The position numbers were made by a program, and so were the translations under genes. Positions 15,173 to 24,239 of a stretch of 64,000 nucleotides of DNA are shown here, in pieces. Location of the stretch: assembly GCF_000024085.1 (NCBI RefSeq), contig NC_013166.1:2356001-2420000 (forward strand), given 5' to 3'. The DNA is from Kangiella koreensis DSM 16069 (GTDB lineage Bacteria; Pseudomonadota; Gammaproteobacteria; Enterobacterales; Kangiellaceae). The notes under the pieces are model-generated. The model worked only from the letters and a program-made list of their open reading frames with translations. It did no database searches and was not told where the DNA came from. Positions within the stretch are counted from its first letter, which is position 1, and every line of letters starts with the position of its first letter.

Positions 15173-17428
15173 TCAGGACAATGAAGAAGTTTTTTTCTCA
15201 TGGCTTTTAATTTGGAGCCGCGAGCCGAGCAATGGTAAAACATCATTGCCTGGTACCGGTTTAGATATTAAGTAACCCTGAATACGGTCACATTCTAAGT
15301 CTGATAACACTTGGTAGGTTTCTCTATCTTCAACTCCTTCGGCTACCACTACTAATCCTAGTGCATGCGCTAACTCTATGGTTGAACTCACAATTTTGTA
15401 CGCACGATCGCTCTTATGAAGTGAAGCGATGAAACTCCGATCAAGTTTGACTTCATTAATGGATAATTCATTCAAATAGGACAAAGAAGAATATCCAGTT
15501 CCAAAGTCATCTGCAGCACAGCTAATGCCCAGCGACTCAAGCTCTAGCATGACCCACTTAGCTTTATCTTTTTCCTCTAACAATTCACTTTCTGTGACTT
15601 CGAAAATTAAACTATTAGTCTCTAAATCTTTCACAGCCTTTCTTACAAACTCTATAAAAGAGTCGTCAATCAAGTCTCTGGTAGTAATATTCACACTGAA
15701 CTTGATGTTATCTGTCTGTGGTTTGTGACCATTTATAAATCTGATGACTTCCTGAATAACCCAGCGAGTGACTTTATTAATATTGCCAGACTCTTCGAGA
15801 AGAGGAATGAACAGATAAGGAGAGACCAATCCAAGCGTGGGATGCATCCACCTAATCAGTGCTTCAACATGCGTAATGATTTCCAAATCAACATCTATTT
15901 GAGCTTGATAATGCAAAACAAACTGATCGCATCCAACCTTATAAAAATCGCTAAGTAGTTGTAGGTTTCGTCTGTCAGGCTCTATATCAGGATTATAATC
16001 AGCAACGAGTATTCGCTTTCGTTCCGCATAGTTCATCGCTGTTATAGCTTTTCTAACCAGTTCAGATGATCTCGGTAAATTTCCATCTGGGGAACCCCCA
16101 AATTCAAAGACACCTATAACTGGTACTGGATAAATTTGATTAGAATCCAAGTCAGAATGATCACCTAAAACTTGTATAATACTGTCTACGTCTGACTGGT
16201 TTTTTGTAGAGACGATAAAGACGCCATCACCAAAATGTGCAGAAAGAGCCTGATCAAACTTCGAAAGTTTTTTTGCGACACTAACAACAATATCGATAGC
16301 TTTGCGATATCCAAACACACTAATGATTGAAACCACATTGGTAATCCTGATGGCAATCACAAATAACTCATCATGATGAATAAACGAATACTTAATCTTT
16401 TCATCAAGAAGTTCAAATAGTGCCTTTCGATTTAATAACTTTGTGGTGCTGTCATGGGTTGCATTAAAAACAAATTTCTTTTGAAGGTCTCGGCTACTCT
16501 TTAGCTCTCGCTCTAACTGTTTTGTCTTATGCATAACCTTGCGTCTTAGCAGGGTGTTCAACACAAAAACAACGGTAAGAATGACCAGTAAGAAGCCCAT
16601 CAACCAGGAGAGTTGACCAAAGCTTTTCCAGAAGCTTTGTGGTTTCCATTCGATTTGAGAGTCCCATTTTTTATAAATATCACTGTAAGTTCCATCAACA
16701 ATGATTTGGGCTAACTGATTTTGAAGCTCTTCTTGAAGTTTTGTATTACCTTTTTTCACACCAAAAGCATAGGGCCTTGGCCAAAAAGGAGGGCCGGCCA
16801 ACTTCACGTTTAACTCGTATTTCTCAGTAAGCCTTTTCGTTGTAATGATCACCTCAACGCAAGCATAAACTTCCTTTGCAGAAACAAGCTCTAGGCATTC
16901 CAGCTCAGAATCAGCCAATACGAGCTCAACATCATAATTAGCATTTTCTATATTTGATTTAGCGTATGCACCTTTAACGACCGCAACCTTCTGGCCCTGC
17001 ATATCTTCAAGTGAATCTACTTCTTTGGTATTTGTATGGATAAAAAGACCATGTGCCACATAATAGAACGGCTCAGTGAAATCATAATGTTCGCTACGCT
17101 CTTTTGAGGCGATTAGAGCAACTGCATCAGCTCTGCCGTTCTGAACTTCCTGCAGAGCATCTTCCCAGCGCATAAGTTTAACTTCTACATTCGTCCCATC
17201 TGCCTTACTCATTGCATATTGTATGTCGGTGATAAAACCTTCAGGCTGTTTGTCGGCAGATAAAGATTCAAAGGGCGGGTAATATTCAGAGCCAACAAAA
17301 ATGATAGAGTCAGACATTACTGAACCATCAACTGATTCAGTAGCCTGGCTTCCTGTTGCCGTTAGGGCTAGATAGGCCAACAGCAAGAAGTGCAGTTTTT
17401 TAAAAGAGGTTCCCAATGCACAATCCAT
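15173..17428 (-). CDS. Periplasmic binding-protein sensor / degenerate GGDEF / EAL phosphodiesterase
   Basis: The order is signal peptide (to about residue 29), an amino-acid-type solute-binding domain (about 40-262), one transmembrane helix (about 275-297), a short coiled segment, a GGDEF domain (about 330-480) and an EAL domain (about 500-740). The GGDEF signature reads FGDGVF, so cyclase activity should be lost. The EAL domain keeps VEALIRW, DDFGTGYSSLSYL, KLDRSFI, VVAEGVED and QGYLISKP, so it should hydrolyse c-di-GMP. An extracytoplasmic ligand, perhaps an amino acid, would control this activity. AGGGA precedes the ATG. It is convergent with nothing and divergent from a secreted unknown. 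Confidence 0.9.
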   Translation of the reverse strand: MDCALGTSFKKLHFLLLAYLALTATGSQATESVDGSVMSDSIIFVGSEYYPPFESLSADKQPEGFITDIQYAMSKADGTNVEVKLMRWEDALQEVQNGRADAVALIASKERSEHYDFTEPFYYVAHGLFIHTNTKEVDSLEDMQGQKVAVVKGAYAKSNIENANYDVELVLADSELECLELVSAKEVYACVEVIITTKRLTEKYELNVKLAGPPFWPRPYAFGVKKGNTKLQEELQNQLAQIIVDGTYSDIYKKWDSQIEWKPQSFWKSFGQLSWLMGFLLVILTVVFVLNTLLRRKVMHKTKQLERELKSSRDLQKKFVFNATHDSTTKLLNRKALFELLDEKIKYSFIHHDELFVIAIRITNVVSIISVFGYRKAIDIVVSVAKKLSKFDQALSAHFGDGVFIVSTKNQSDVDSIIQVLGDHSDLDSNQIYPVPVIGVFEFGGSPDGNLPRSSELVRKAITAMNYAERKRILVADYNPDIEPDRRNLQLLSDFYKVGCDQFVLHYQAQIDVDLEIITHVEALIRWMHPTLGLVSPYLFIPLLEESGNINKVTRWVIQEVIRFINGHKPQTDNIKFSVNITTRDLIDDSFIEFVRKAVKDLETNSLIFEVTESELLEEKDKAKWVMLELESLGISCAADDFGTGYSSLSYLNELSINEVKLDRSFIASLHKSDRAYKIVSSTIELAHALGLVVVAEGVEDRETYQVLSDLECDRIQGYLISKPVPGNDVLPLLGSRLQIKSHEKKTSSLS

Positions 17429-17669
17429 TCATATCCCTGTTCAGTTTTTGTACCACACCAGCCACTATTTAGCAATTTCACACTGCAATAGAATGTAACT
17501 ACTTTTAACAGCTCATATCCATGCAACATAATATATACATGTACTTTTATAATTTTTTTGAAGGACAGCCAACCGTACTTAAATATTCCCCTTCTCTTAT
17601 CATCCATGCTAGCATTCCTTTGCTTTCACAATTCAGGACTAATTATTCAAATAATTGAAGGAGAAACAC

Positions 17670-18482
17670 ATGAAAGCTATTATTGCTTTTTTTATTTCAT
17701 TAGCTTTTTTTTCTACCACCACCCAAGCTGAAGATTACTACTTTGAAGTACCACACCCATCTGGAGGAGGCAGTCAATCTTATCCTGGGCTGGATCTAAG
17801 TAACGCCAAGAAAATAAAAATCAAAGCCTCTAATTCTTATTATGATCCCATGATGAAAATTGATGAGCTTGAAATTGTTTTCGAAAACGCTTCCAACTTT
17901 AAAGCTAGCAACTTTAAGTACACCAATGGTTCTTTCAGAGCAATTGTTGAGGATGTCTGGATTTATCGTAAGGTATTTGTTGAAGTCATGGCTCCTGAGC
18001 CATTAGCTTCAAACGAAGATATTTATGTGTCACTCAACGTTGTAGAGTTTGAGGGGGTATTAGATGACGTCAATATGAGTCATGGCCAACCGATTTATGA
18101 TGCTCACGGCTTTCTGGAGGATGTAACACCTGACGTGCTAGTCGATCAAGAGACTATCGTTCTTGATGGTAAGAACATGACCATTCAGTTGTTCAAACGC
18201 GCCAAATCGGGCATGGAAGGAGAAGGATTCAAACTGGTTACCAACTGGCACGGCTATGGCCAAAGAACCGTCTACTTGCCAGCTCCATTCCCAACCTCTG
18301 AGGCCCATATGTTCAATGCGATTGGAATAGAAATAGAATCTAACCAAATGCCTGATGGATTTATTGATCACCTTATTGCCATTAAATACGAAGATGCGTT
18401 CGGTGGCTACAGCCAGACGACACCAATGGAGCCTTTAGCTCCACTTATTGATCAGGCCTACGGTTACTACCCCTGGCCTTAA
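17670..18482 (+). CDS. Secreted hypothetical protein (270 aa)
   Basis: I do not recognise this family. It has a signal peptide (MKAIIAFFISLAFFSTTTQA) and a beta-rich mature region. That region holds a Gly/Ser patch (HPSGGGSQSYPGLDLS), repeated Asn/Lys strands (FKASNFKYTNG) and a YGYYPWP end. It has no Cys in the mature part, which suggests an exported, possibly surface-binding protein. The ATG at 17670 is used because GGAG lies 6 bp ahead; a TTG five codons earlier overlaps that site. It is a single gene divergent from the EAL sensor. A 9-bp hairpin (18525-18548) follows without a T-tract. Confidence 0.7.
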   Translation: MKAIIAFFISLAFFSTTTQAEDYYFEVPHPSGGGSQSYPGLDLSNAKKIKIKASNSYYDPMMKIDELEIVFENASNFKASNFKYTNGSFRAIVEDVWIYRKVFVEVMAPEPLASNEDIYVSLNVVEFEGVLDDVNMSHGQPIYDAHGFLEDVTPDVLVDQETIVLDGKNMTIQLFKRAKSGMEGEGFKLVTNWHGYGQRTVYLPAPFPTSEAHMFNAIGIEIESNQMPDGFIDHLIAIKYEDAFGGYSQTTPMEPLAPLIDQAYGYYPWP

Positions 18483-18757
18483 TTTAAACCACCTTTTTTC
18501 AACCACCTTAAATTGTGAAAGCAGGCTGAGCACTAACCGGTGCTCAGCTCCCTCCCCTAACTCGAATCTATCAATTATGTAACGCTCATTTTGTCGTTCT
18601 TGGCATAAATGTCCCTATTTTGGACTTTTTAACTTTAACGACTTTTAACAACCTGCACTAAAATCCCTATCCAAGATTGGTCCCAAGCGCAATCGATAGC
18701 GGTTAGCGTAAGCAAAATCATTCATTTGTATAAATCTTCCACTTCCATGGATTAACT

Positions 18758-19243
18758 ATGAAAACACTGCTCACTTTACTTGTGATAGCCATTTCAATTC
18801 AGGCCTATTTTATATTTGAATTAAGCCAAGAAATCAAAAATATCGACATGCATGTTCATGAGAATATCAGTCAATATGAACTGACAAACACCTCAGCAAG
18901 CAGTGCTTATAAGCACGCTGTTGGGCCCCCCCTAGTAACACGTAGTCAATCAACTACTCAAGAAACAAAAAAGGAGGATGTACAGCACCCTGTAGAGAAT
19001 ACAACAGCAGAACTGATCACAAATGAAGCGGAGGCTTTGGGAAGACTAGAACTCTCTGAAAAAGCGACCGACACGTTTAATCAATTTCTTGGTCTTTCTG
19101 AAAGCAGCTCACTTGAACAGATACAAGAAGTGAGTGGTAAATTGCGCCACCTTAGTCGCGAAGACTATCAGGCAGTTATGCGAAAGCTCATTATTGAATC
19201 TAACAAAGGCAATATCAATTTCGATATCGCATTTATCCATTAA
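18758..19243 (+). CDS. Membrane-anchored hypothetical protein (161 aa)
   Basis: It has an N-terminal hydrophobic anchor (LLTLLVIAISIQAYFIFEL), a low-complexity Thr/Ser/Glu linker (about residues 45-95), and a helical C-terminal segment with LSREDYQAVMRKLIIES. No enzyme motif is visible. It is probably bitopic, with the bulk in the periplasm. The next gene starts 17 bp later and encodes a secreted protein, so they may be made together. Function unknown. Confidence 0.6.
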   Translation: MKTLLTLLVIAISIQAYFIFELSQEIKNIDMHVHENISQYELTNTSASSAYKHAVGPPLVTRSQSTTQETKKEDVQHPVENTTAELITNEAEALGRLELSEKATDTFNQFLGLSESSSLEQIQEVSGKLRHLSREDYQAVMRKLIIESNKGNINFDIAFIH

Positions 19244-19260
19244 ATCATAGGACAAACACC

Positions 19261-19647
19261 ATGAAGAAAATTCTAATATCAATATCACTATTACTATCAT
19301 CATTTGGAGCATTTGCTAATGGTGGGGTTTATATTTATGACTATTACCTTAGCGGTACCAAATGGACCACTGCGAAAGGCTCAATAACAGATATAGCTCA
19401 GAGAAAACAAGGCGCTTACCTTACATGTAAAAGTAATTTATATGATGGTGGTATATCTTGTTATGCCAGAGACTCTTATGGAAAAAGAATCTCCTGCTAT
19501 GCTGCTCTAGATTACGCGAAAGTATCACGTATATTAGGGACTATTAACGCGGCTAGCTCTGTCAGTTTCGATGTAAGCCCAGGTGGTGCCTGTTATAACA
19601 TCACGGTAACCAATGGTTCATCCTATCTAAACGGTTTTTTCCGTTAA
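19261..19647 (+). CDS. Small secreted Cys/Tyr-rich hypothetical protein
   Basis: The 128-residue protein has a clear signal peptide (MKKILISISLLLSSFGAFA, then NGGVY). Its mature part is beta-rich with four Cys (LTCKS, ISCYA, ISCYA, GACYN), enough for two disulfides, and many Tyr and Gly. The segments GGISCYA and KRISCYA look like an internal repeat. No known domain is recognised. Periplasmic or extracellular location is inferred. Confidence 0.6.
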   Translation: MKKILISISLLLSSFGAFANGGVYIYDYYLSGTKWTTAKGSITDIAQRKQGAYLTCKSNLYDGGISCYARDSYGKRISCYAALDYAKVSRILGTINAASSVSFDVSPGGACYNITVTNGSSYLNGFFR

Positions 19648-19770
19648 TACATCTAACTTAAACTTTTGACTCTCTAAACTCGGCCTTGTTTGTTTGATCA
19701 ACGATAGGGCCGCGTTTTCCTCTACGTTTTGAAAAACTCCATAGTTTACTATTTATCCAAGGTGATGCAG

Positions 19771-20532
19771 ATGACTAAAAAATTCTTGATACTTCTTTAT
19801 GCAATAGGAGGTTACCTTGCTGGCATAGCAAGTCTTTTATATTTAATGGGATTTATTATTAATATCGGCGTTCCCAAGGGTAGTGATGATGGAGAATCCT
19901 TTTCATTATTGTGGTCGATTGTAATCAATGCCACCCTTATTACTTTATTTGGTTTACATCATTCTCTGACTGCCCGGGCCTCGTTTAAAAAATGGATTAG
20001 TACCTATATTCCAGTTCCAGCACAAAGAGCAACCTATCTTTACCTTACAGGCCTGATGACTGCTGTATTGGTTTTCTTCTGGCAGCCAATAGACTTCACC
20101 ATTTGGCAAGTTGAGAATCCAGTCATTACAAAGACTATTCTCTCTTTATATCTTTTATTTTGGGTAATCATGGTACTCAGCTCCTTTCCTATTGGTCATT
20201 TCCACTTGTTAGGTTTGGCGCAGGCCTGGGACAATTTTCTTAATAAGCGCAATGCCGAGCCACCCTTTTCACGGAAATTCCTATATGGGCTTGTCAGACA
20301 TCCTATATCAAGCTGCTGGATCTTAATTGCCTGGTGCACTCCAGTGATGACTCTTGGACACCTTATTTTCTCTTTAGGTGTTACAGCCTACATTCTTTTA
20401 GCAACACCACATGAAGAGAATGATCTGGTTAAAGCTATCGGTCCCCAGTATGTAAAATATCAGAAAGAAGTGCCACCTTTTCTACCCTCATTATCGCGTT
20501 CCGCCAAAACAAATCATCAGGATAAAAGATAA
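19771..20532 (+). CDS. NnrU/MddA-like integral membrane methyltransferase
   Basis: This 253-residue protein has about six hydrophobic segments and the features of the NnrU / methanethiol S-methyltransferase (MddA) group. These are GLHHSLTARASFKKW after the second helix, a PAQRATYLYLTG segment, and the C-terminal LYGLVRHPISSCW..TPVMTLGHL with HEENDL and YVKYQKEVP. MddA makes dimethyl sulfide from methanethiol and S-adenosylmethionine. The exact substrate here is an inference. AAGGTG at 19759-19764 supports the ATG at 19771; an upstream ATG at 19729 lacks a site. Its stop overlaps the start of the next gene (TAATG), so they are translationally coupled. Confidence 0.75.
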   Translation: MTKKFLILLYAIGGYLAGIASLLYLMGFIINIGVPKGSDDGESFSLLWSIVINATLITLFGLHHSLTARASFKKWISTYIPVPAQRATYLYLTGLMTAVLVFFWQPIDFTIWQVENPVITKTILSLYLLFWVIMVLSSFPIGHFHLLGLAQAWDNFLNKRNAEPPFSRKFLYGLVRHPISSCWILIAWCTPVMTLGHLIFSLGVTAYILLATPHEENDLVKAIGPQYVKYQKEVPPFLPSLSRSAKTNHQDKR

Positions 20533-21473
20533 TGAAAGGTTTATCTCTTACACTTATTTTTGGCATAAGTAGTTCTGTAATTAACGTTAACAATTATGCG
20601 AAAGAATTATCACTGGAAGTATCTTTTAGCTCTGAAGATGCAATCAATAAAGTCATCGATTTAGAGGTATCAGGTGTACGTCGTCAGTATCAGCTGTATA
20701 CCCCAGAAGGACTGAGCTCTCCCAAAGCACTAGTGTTTGACTTTCATGGTTCAGGAAGCAACCCACAGCAACAATTGGCTATCAGCAACTCACAACAGAT
20801 CGCCAATCATTTGCAAGCCGTGCTGGTTGCTCCCAAGGCCGTACGCCCTTTTGCTAGAGGCGGATTTACCTGGAACACCCCTTATCACAAAAACTTTGCT
20901 GATGACGTCATAATGAGCCAGACCATCATTGAACAAATACGTCTTAGATTTAAATTATCAGAACTTCCGGTGGTGGTCACTGGATTCTCAGGAGGGGCCA
21001 GAATGGCATCACTGCTTGCCTGCAAGCTTCCTGACAAAATAACAGCCGTAGCCTTGGTGGCAGGAATGCGTCAACCCGAACTGGACGGTGAGAGTTGTCC
21101 AGATACCGGTGCAACACACATCCTGTCTATTCACAGTATTAAGGACACTATTAATCCTTACAGATTTTACGACGGAGCAGCTACCTCCTCTTATTGGAAT
21201 TATGGGGTGGAAGAATCACTCAAAGCCTGGGCCGGTCGTTATCAGTGTGAAACAACACCCAACCATATAGAATTGAATGACACTGTTGACGTGTTTAGCT
21301 ACCAGCAGTGCCTTAATAATAAACGCATAATCTCATATCGATTAGCAGAAGGCGGCCATACCTGGCCTGGTAGTTCCTTTGAATTTCCTGATTATCTTGG
21401 TTCAGTTAATAAGTCCATTGATGCGAGCAAAATAATCAGTAAATTTTTTGTTGAGTCCTTGTCTGACAAATAG
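20532..21473 (+). CDS. PHB-depolymerase/feruloyl-esterase-like hydrolase
   Basis: This 313-residue alpha/beta hydrolase of the LpqC/esterase-PHB type has FDFHGSGSNPQQQ (oxyanion region), nucleophile Ser in GFSGGARMAS, an Asp in HSIKDTINPY, and His in EGGHTWPG. This GHTWPG end is typical for polyhydroxybutyrate depolymerase and feruloyl esterase relatives. The N-terminus has a hydrophobic stretch (LSLTLIFGISSSVI), so export is likely. Several Cys suggest disulfides. It is coupled to the methyltransferase gene and converges on an S41 peptidase gene with only 7 bp between stops. The natural ester is unknown. Confidence 0.8.
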   Translation: MKGLSLTLIFGISSSVINVNNYAKELSLEVSFSSEDAINKVIDLEVSGVRRQYQLYTPEGLSSPKALVFDFHGSGSNPQQQLAISNSQQIANHLQAVLVAPKAVRPFARGGFTWNTPYHKNFADDVIMSQTIIEQIRLRFKLSELPVVVTGFSGGARMASLLACKLPDKITAVALVAGMRQPELDGESCPDTGATHILSIHSIKDTINPYRFYDGAATSSYWNYGVEESLKAWAGRYQCETTPNHIELNDTVDVFSYQQCLNNKRIISYRLAEGGHTWPGSSFEFPDYLGSVNKSIDASKIISKFFVESLSDK

Positions 21474-21480
21474 ATCTCAG

Positions 21481-22944
21481 TTAACGGTCTAGCTCTATTT
21501 TTTTCTTTACAGCTCTTAACCACAAATGCTCTGGAGTTGAATCATGAATAAAGTAATCAGGCTGTATGCCAATATCATCAATAGGGAAGCCAGGTAGCCT
21601 TTCAGTTAGAGAGGTTGCATACCATAACCTGAATTGTCCATCGGGAGAGTCAACCTGGTGCACGTTTGACACATCAAGAACTCCCATAGTGGTTCGGCCA
21701 AATAACTTCACTTTATGGCTCTGTTTTGCAGCTAATAGAAACTGCTCTGCAGTACTTCCGTTAGCTTCATCAATAATAATGGCAACCTTGGCAGGTTTTG
21801 CCATGATCTTTTCTTCTTCATGCACGCTGATGGCATATTGGTTAGGTCTAATAAAACCACCAACATTCTGGATTAGCTTGTCATGAAGACTTTTAATCCA
21901 TTTTTTATCTTCGTCTGACCAATCATCACTATTTAGAATCTGCTCATACTTTGAGTTATTCAGAGGTGTTGATAGTAGCTTAGTACCAACTGTTTCAATA
22001 GGGTTTGTATAAAGCAAAGGAATCAATGAAGAATAACTGGCATCACTGCCACCGCCATTACCACGAATATCTATGATCAGGTTTTCACGAGCATTGATAA
22101 GATCTAAGTTATCCTTAACAAGTGAATCAATCTTAACTTTATTTTCATAAGCAAAAGATGGAATTCTGATATAAGCAGTGCTATCAGAGAGTATCTTAAA
22201 GTAAGGCTCGTCTTTTTCTATAAACTCAATGTATTGTTTTTCTTCCTTGGTTAACTTCACTTCTGGTTGTAGACGATACCAGGTCGAGATACCTGTCTTT
22301 AAAATGTTGTTGGAAAAAAGCTTTACAGAATCGATTGCTCTAGGACTATGATCACGCATATAAAATTGTCCTGACCAGTTAGAGTTTGACTCTTTGAAGT
22401 GCAGTTTGATTTGTCCGGGGTGCCAATACACGCCATCAGCCTCAATAATAAATCCTATGTATTCATCATCGGCTTTGGTGATTCCAATAGTATAGTTACC
22501 AGATTTCCATATTCCTTCAAAATCTTTGTTTTCTTGCTGAATTATGTTTTGCTCGAACTTCGCAATATTAATTGGATGCTTTGCATGACTCTGAAATTTA
22601 AGCTTTAATTGTTCATTACTCATTGGCTCTGTAGAAGAGCTTTTTGCCTGATAGCGAATTCCTATATGACCTGTGCGAAAATAATCTAGCAATGATTTCA
22701 TTAACTGCTCACACTCTTCAGGCTGCTCAATCAAGGAAGCATGCTCAAGGTGCTTGGTATTATGTTCATTAATTGAGTGTGTGCCCTTCTTGTCTACAAT
22801 ATGTTGATAACCTGCATCATTTTTTGAGAATGTTTCTATCAGCCATTTCATATTTTCATGACAGTTGTTACCACTTTTAGCTGTTGCAACAGAAACCCCG
22901 CTACAGATAAAACAACCCACAACACAATATAAGATAAATCGCAT
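21481..22944 (-). CDS. Secreted S41-family peptidase, second copy
   Basis: This 487-residue protein has a signal peptide (MRFILYCVVGCFICSGVSVATA), a helical front, a beta-rich middle (residues about 150-220) and an S41 core. The core shows NLIIDIRGNGGG near residue 285 and the nucleophile segment DEANGSTAEQFLLAAKQS near residue 393, then KLFGRTTMG. GGGAG precedes the ATG by 6 bp. It is of the same superfamily as the gene at 552-1829 but differs in the N-terminal half, so they are not a recent duplicate. Confidence 0.8.
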   Translation of the reverse strand: MRFILYCVVGCFICSGVSVATAKSGNNCHENMKWLIETFSKNDAGYQHIVDKKGTHSINEHNTKHLEHASLIEQPEECEQLMKSLLDYFRTGHIGIRYQAKSSSTEPMSNEQLKLKFQSHAKHPINIAKFEQNIIQQENKDFEGIWKSGNYTIGITKADDEYIGFIIEADGVYWHPGQIKLHFKESNSNWSGQFYMRDHSPRAIDSVKLFSNNILKTGISTWYRLQPEVKLTKEEKQYIEFIEKDEPYFKILSDSTAYIRIPSFAYENKVKIDSLVKDNLDLINARENLIIDIRGNGGGSDASYSSLIPLLYTNPIETVGTKLLSTPLNNSKYEQILNSDDWSDEDKKWIKSLHDKLIQNVGGFIRPNQYAISVHEEEKIMAKPAKVAIIIDEANGSTAEQFLLAAKQSHKVKLFGRTTMGVLDVSNVHQVDSPDGQFRLWYATSLTERLPGFPIDDIGIQPDYFIHDSTPEHLWLRAVKKKIELDR

Positions 22945-23045
22945 GCTAACTCCCGATATACTAAATTAGTTTATTATTCTGAGACCTTTATTAATACACA
23001 AACCGACCTGTCTTAAATAGCCAGATAATGTCCTTTTTGACTGGA

Positions 23046-24110
23046 TTACTTGAGGTGTTTTCGTAACATGGCAAATTTTTTGCGGTACTGCGCTGGAGTT
23101 ATACCAACCATCTTGTTAAATTTTCGCCCAAAGAAACTGGCGTCCTGATAGCCCACTTCATTTGCAATTGCTTCAACTGGTAGTGTCGAAGTTTCCAGCA
23201 TTTGTTTGGCTTCTTCTATTCGAAGTGTCAGTACGTATTCAATTGGGCTCATGCCAGTTGCCAGCTTGAAGCGACGCTTGAAAGTGCGCTCGGTTAGCCC
23301 ACTTCTTTTGACGGCTTCCGTGACCGGTGCAGTATGTTCGTAGTTTTGTGCCAACCACACCTGGCTATCACCTATAACAGCATCTTCAGACTGCCTTGCG
23401 CGATTCAAATAGACGTAAGGTTGCTGGCCATGCTCATGCCATTCAATGATTTGAACTTTTGCTGTCCTAATCGCTTCCTCTACTCCAACGAATCTTGAAA
23501 TCAAATAGAGCCCAAGATCCATCCAGGACGTTCCCCCGCCTGCCATGATAAGCCGTTGCCCCTCGCCCGAAGTGACTAAAGCACGATTGGGTGAAAGCTG
23601 TATCTTAGGATAGTTATTTTGAAAAAACTCACAATATGCCCAGTGTGTCGTAGCTTCCTGATCTTCAAGTAAACCCGCAGCCGCCAATAGCAAAGAGCCT
23701 GTACAGGCAGCAGCGATAGTACCACCTTTCTTCCAGTAATTTCTCAACCATTGCAACTCTCCCTTAAAGTCTTCGGTCAGCTGTGAGGGTTTGACCTTAG
23801 GGTCTACAAATACCTCCAACACACATACAGCGTCGGGATGATAGTCATCGGCCAATTTACGGTGTGGATGAATATAACCATGATTAACCGAATTAATTGG
23901 TTGGCCTGTCAGAGAGACGATGGAGGGTTTGATTAAGGAAGGGCCTAGCTCTCCGCGAGTGACAAATGGCCAGTCACGCCCTACCGAACATAAAAGATCA
24001 TTCATTCCATAAACTGTAGATGGCGTTGCCTGTGATATGGCCAGAATCGCTACTTCCATTGGGCGCTTTGATTCTTGAGAACTTTTAGAAATTGCATTCT
24101 TAGTCATCAT
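23046..24110 (-). CDS. GlxA-family AraC-type transcriptional regulator
   Basis: The protein of about 354 residues joins an N-terminal DJ-1/PfpI-like domain (about 20-190) to a C-terminal AraC double helix-turn-helix (about 250-345). The first includes AACTGSLLLAAAGLLEDQEATTHW, with the Cys at the nucleophile elbow. The second shows SGLTERTFKRRFKLATGMSPIEYV and ANEVGYQDASFFGRKFNKMVGITPAQYR. Such proteins regulate genes in response to small ligands and usually lack enzyme activity. It is divergent from the methyltransferase/thioesterase pair, its probable target. Start choice is unsure: ATGs at 24116, 24110 and 24107 compete, and AGGA best fits 24110. Confidence 0.85.
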   Translation of the reverse strand: MMTKNAISKSSQESKRPMEVAILAISQATPSTVYGMNDLLCSVGRDWPFVTRGELGPSLIKPSIVSLTGQPINSVNHGYIHPHRKLADDYHPDAVCVLEVFVDPKVKPSQLTEDFKGELQWLRNYWKKGGTIAAACTGSLLLAAAGLLEDQEATTHWAYCEFFQNNYPKIQLSPNRALVTSGEGQRLIMAGGGTSWMDLGLYLISRFVGVEEAIRTAKVQIIEWHEHGQQPYVYLNRARQSEDAVIGDSQVWLAQNYEHTAPVTEAVKRSGLTERTFKRRFKLATGMSPIEYVLTLRIEEAKQMLETSTLPVEAIANEVGYQDASFFGRKFNKMVGITPAQYRKKFAMLRKHLK

Positions 24111-24239
24111 ATCCATCCTAAAGACTCAATTTAATCTTATTATGGCACATTTGTCTGGAAATTGTACTTTTCAACTTTAATGGTTTCATTCGTACTGGAA
24201 TAAGATTACCACTCATTATTGGAACTCAAAGGATACTTT

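Noticed and set aside
18525-18548. GCTGAGCAC/GTGCTCAGC hairpin as a terminator
   Set aside because: The stem is good but no T-run follows, so I do not call it a terminator.
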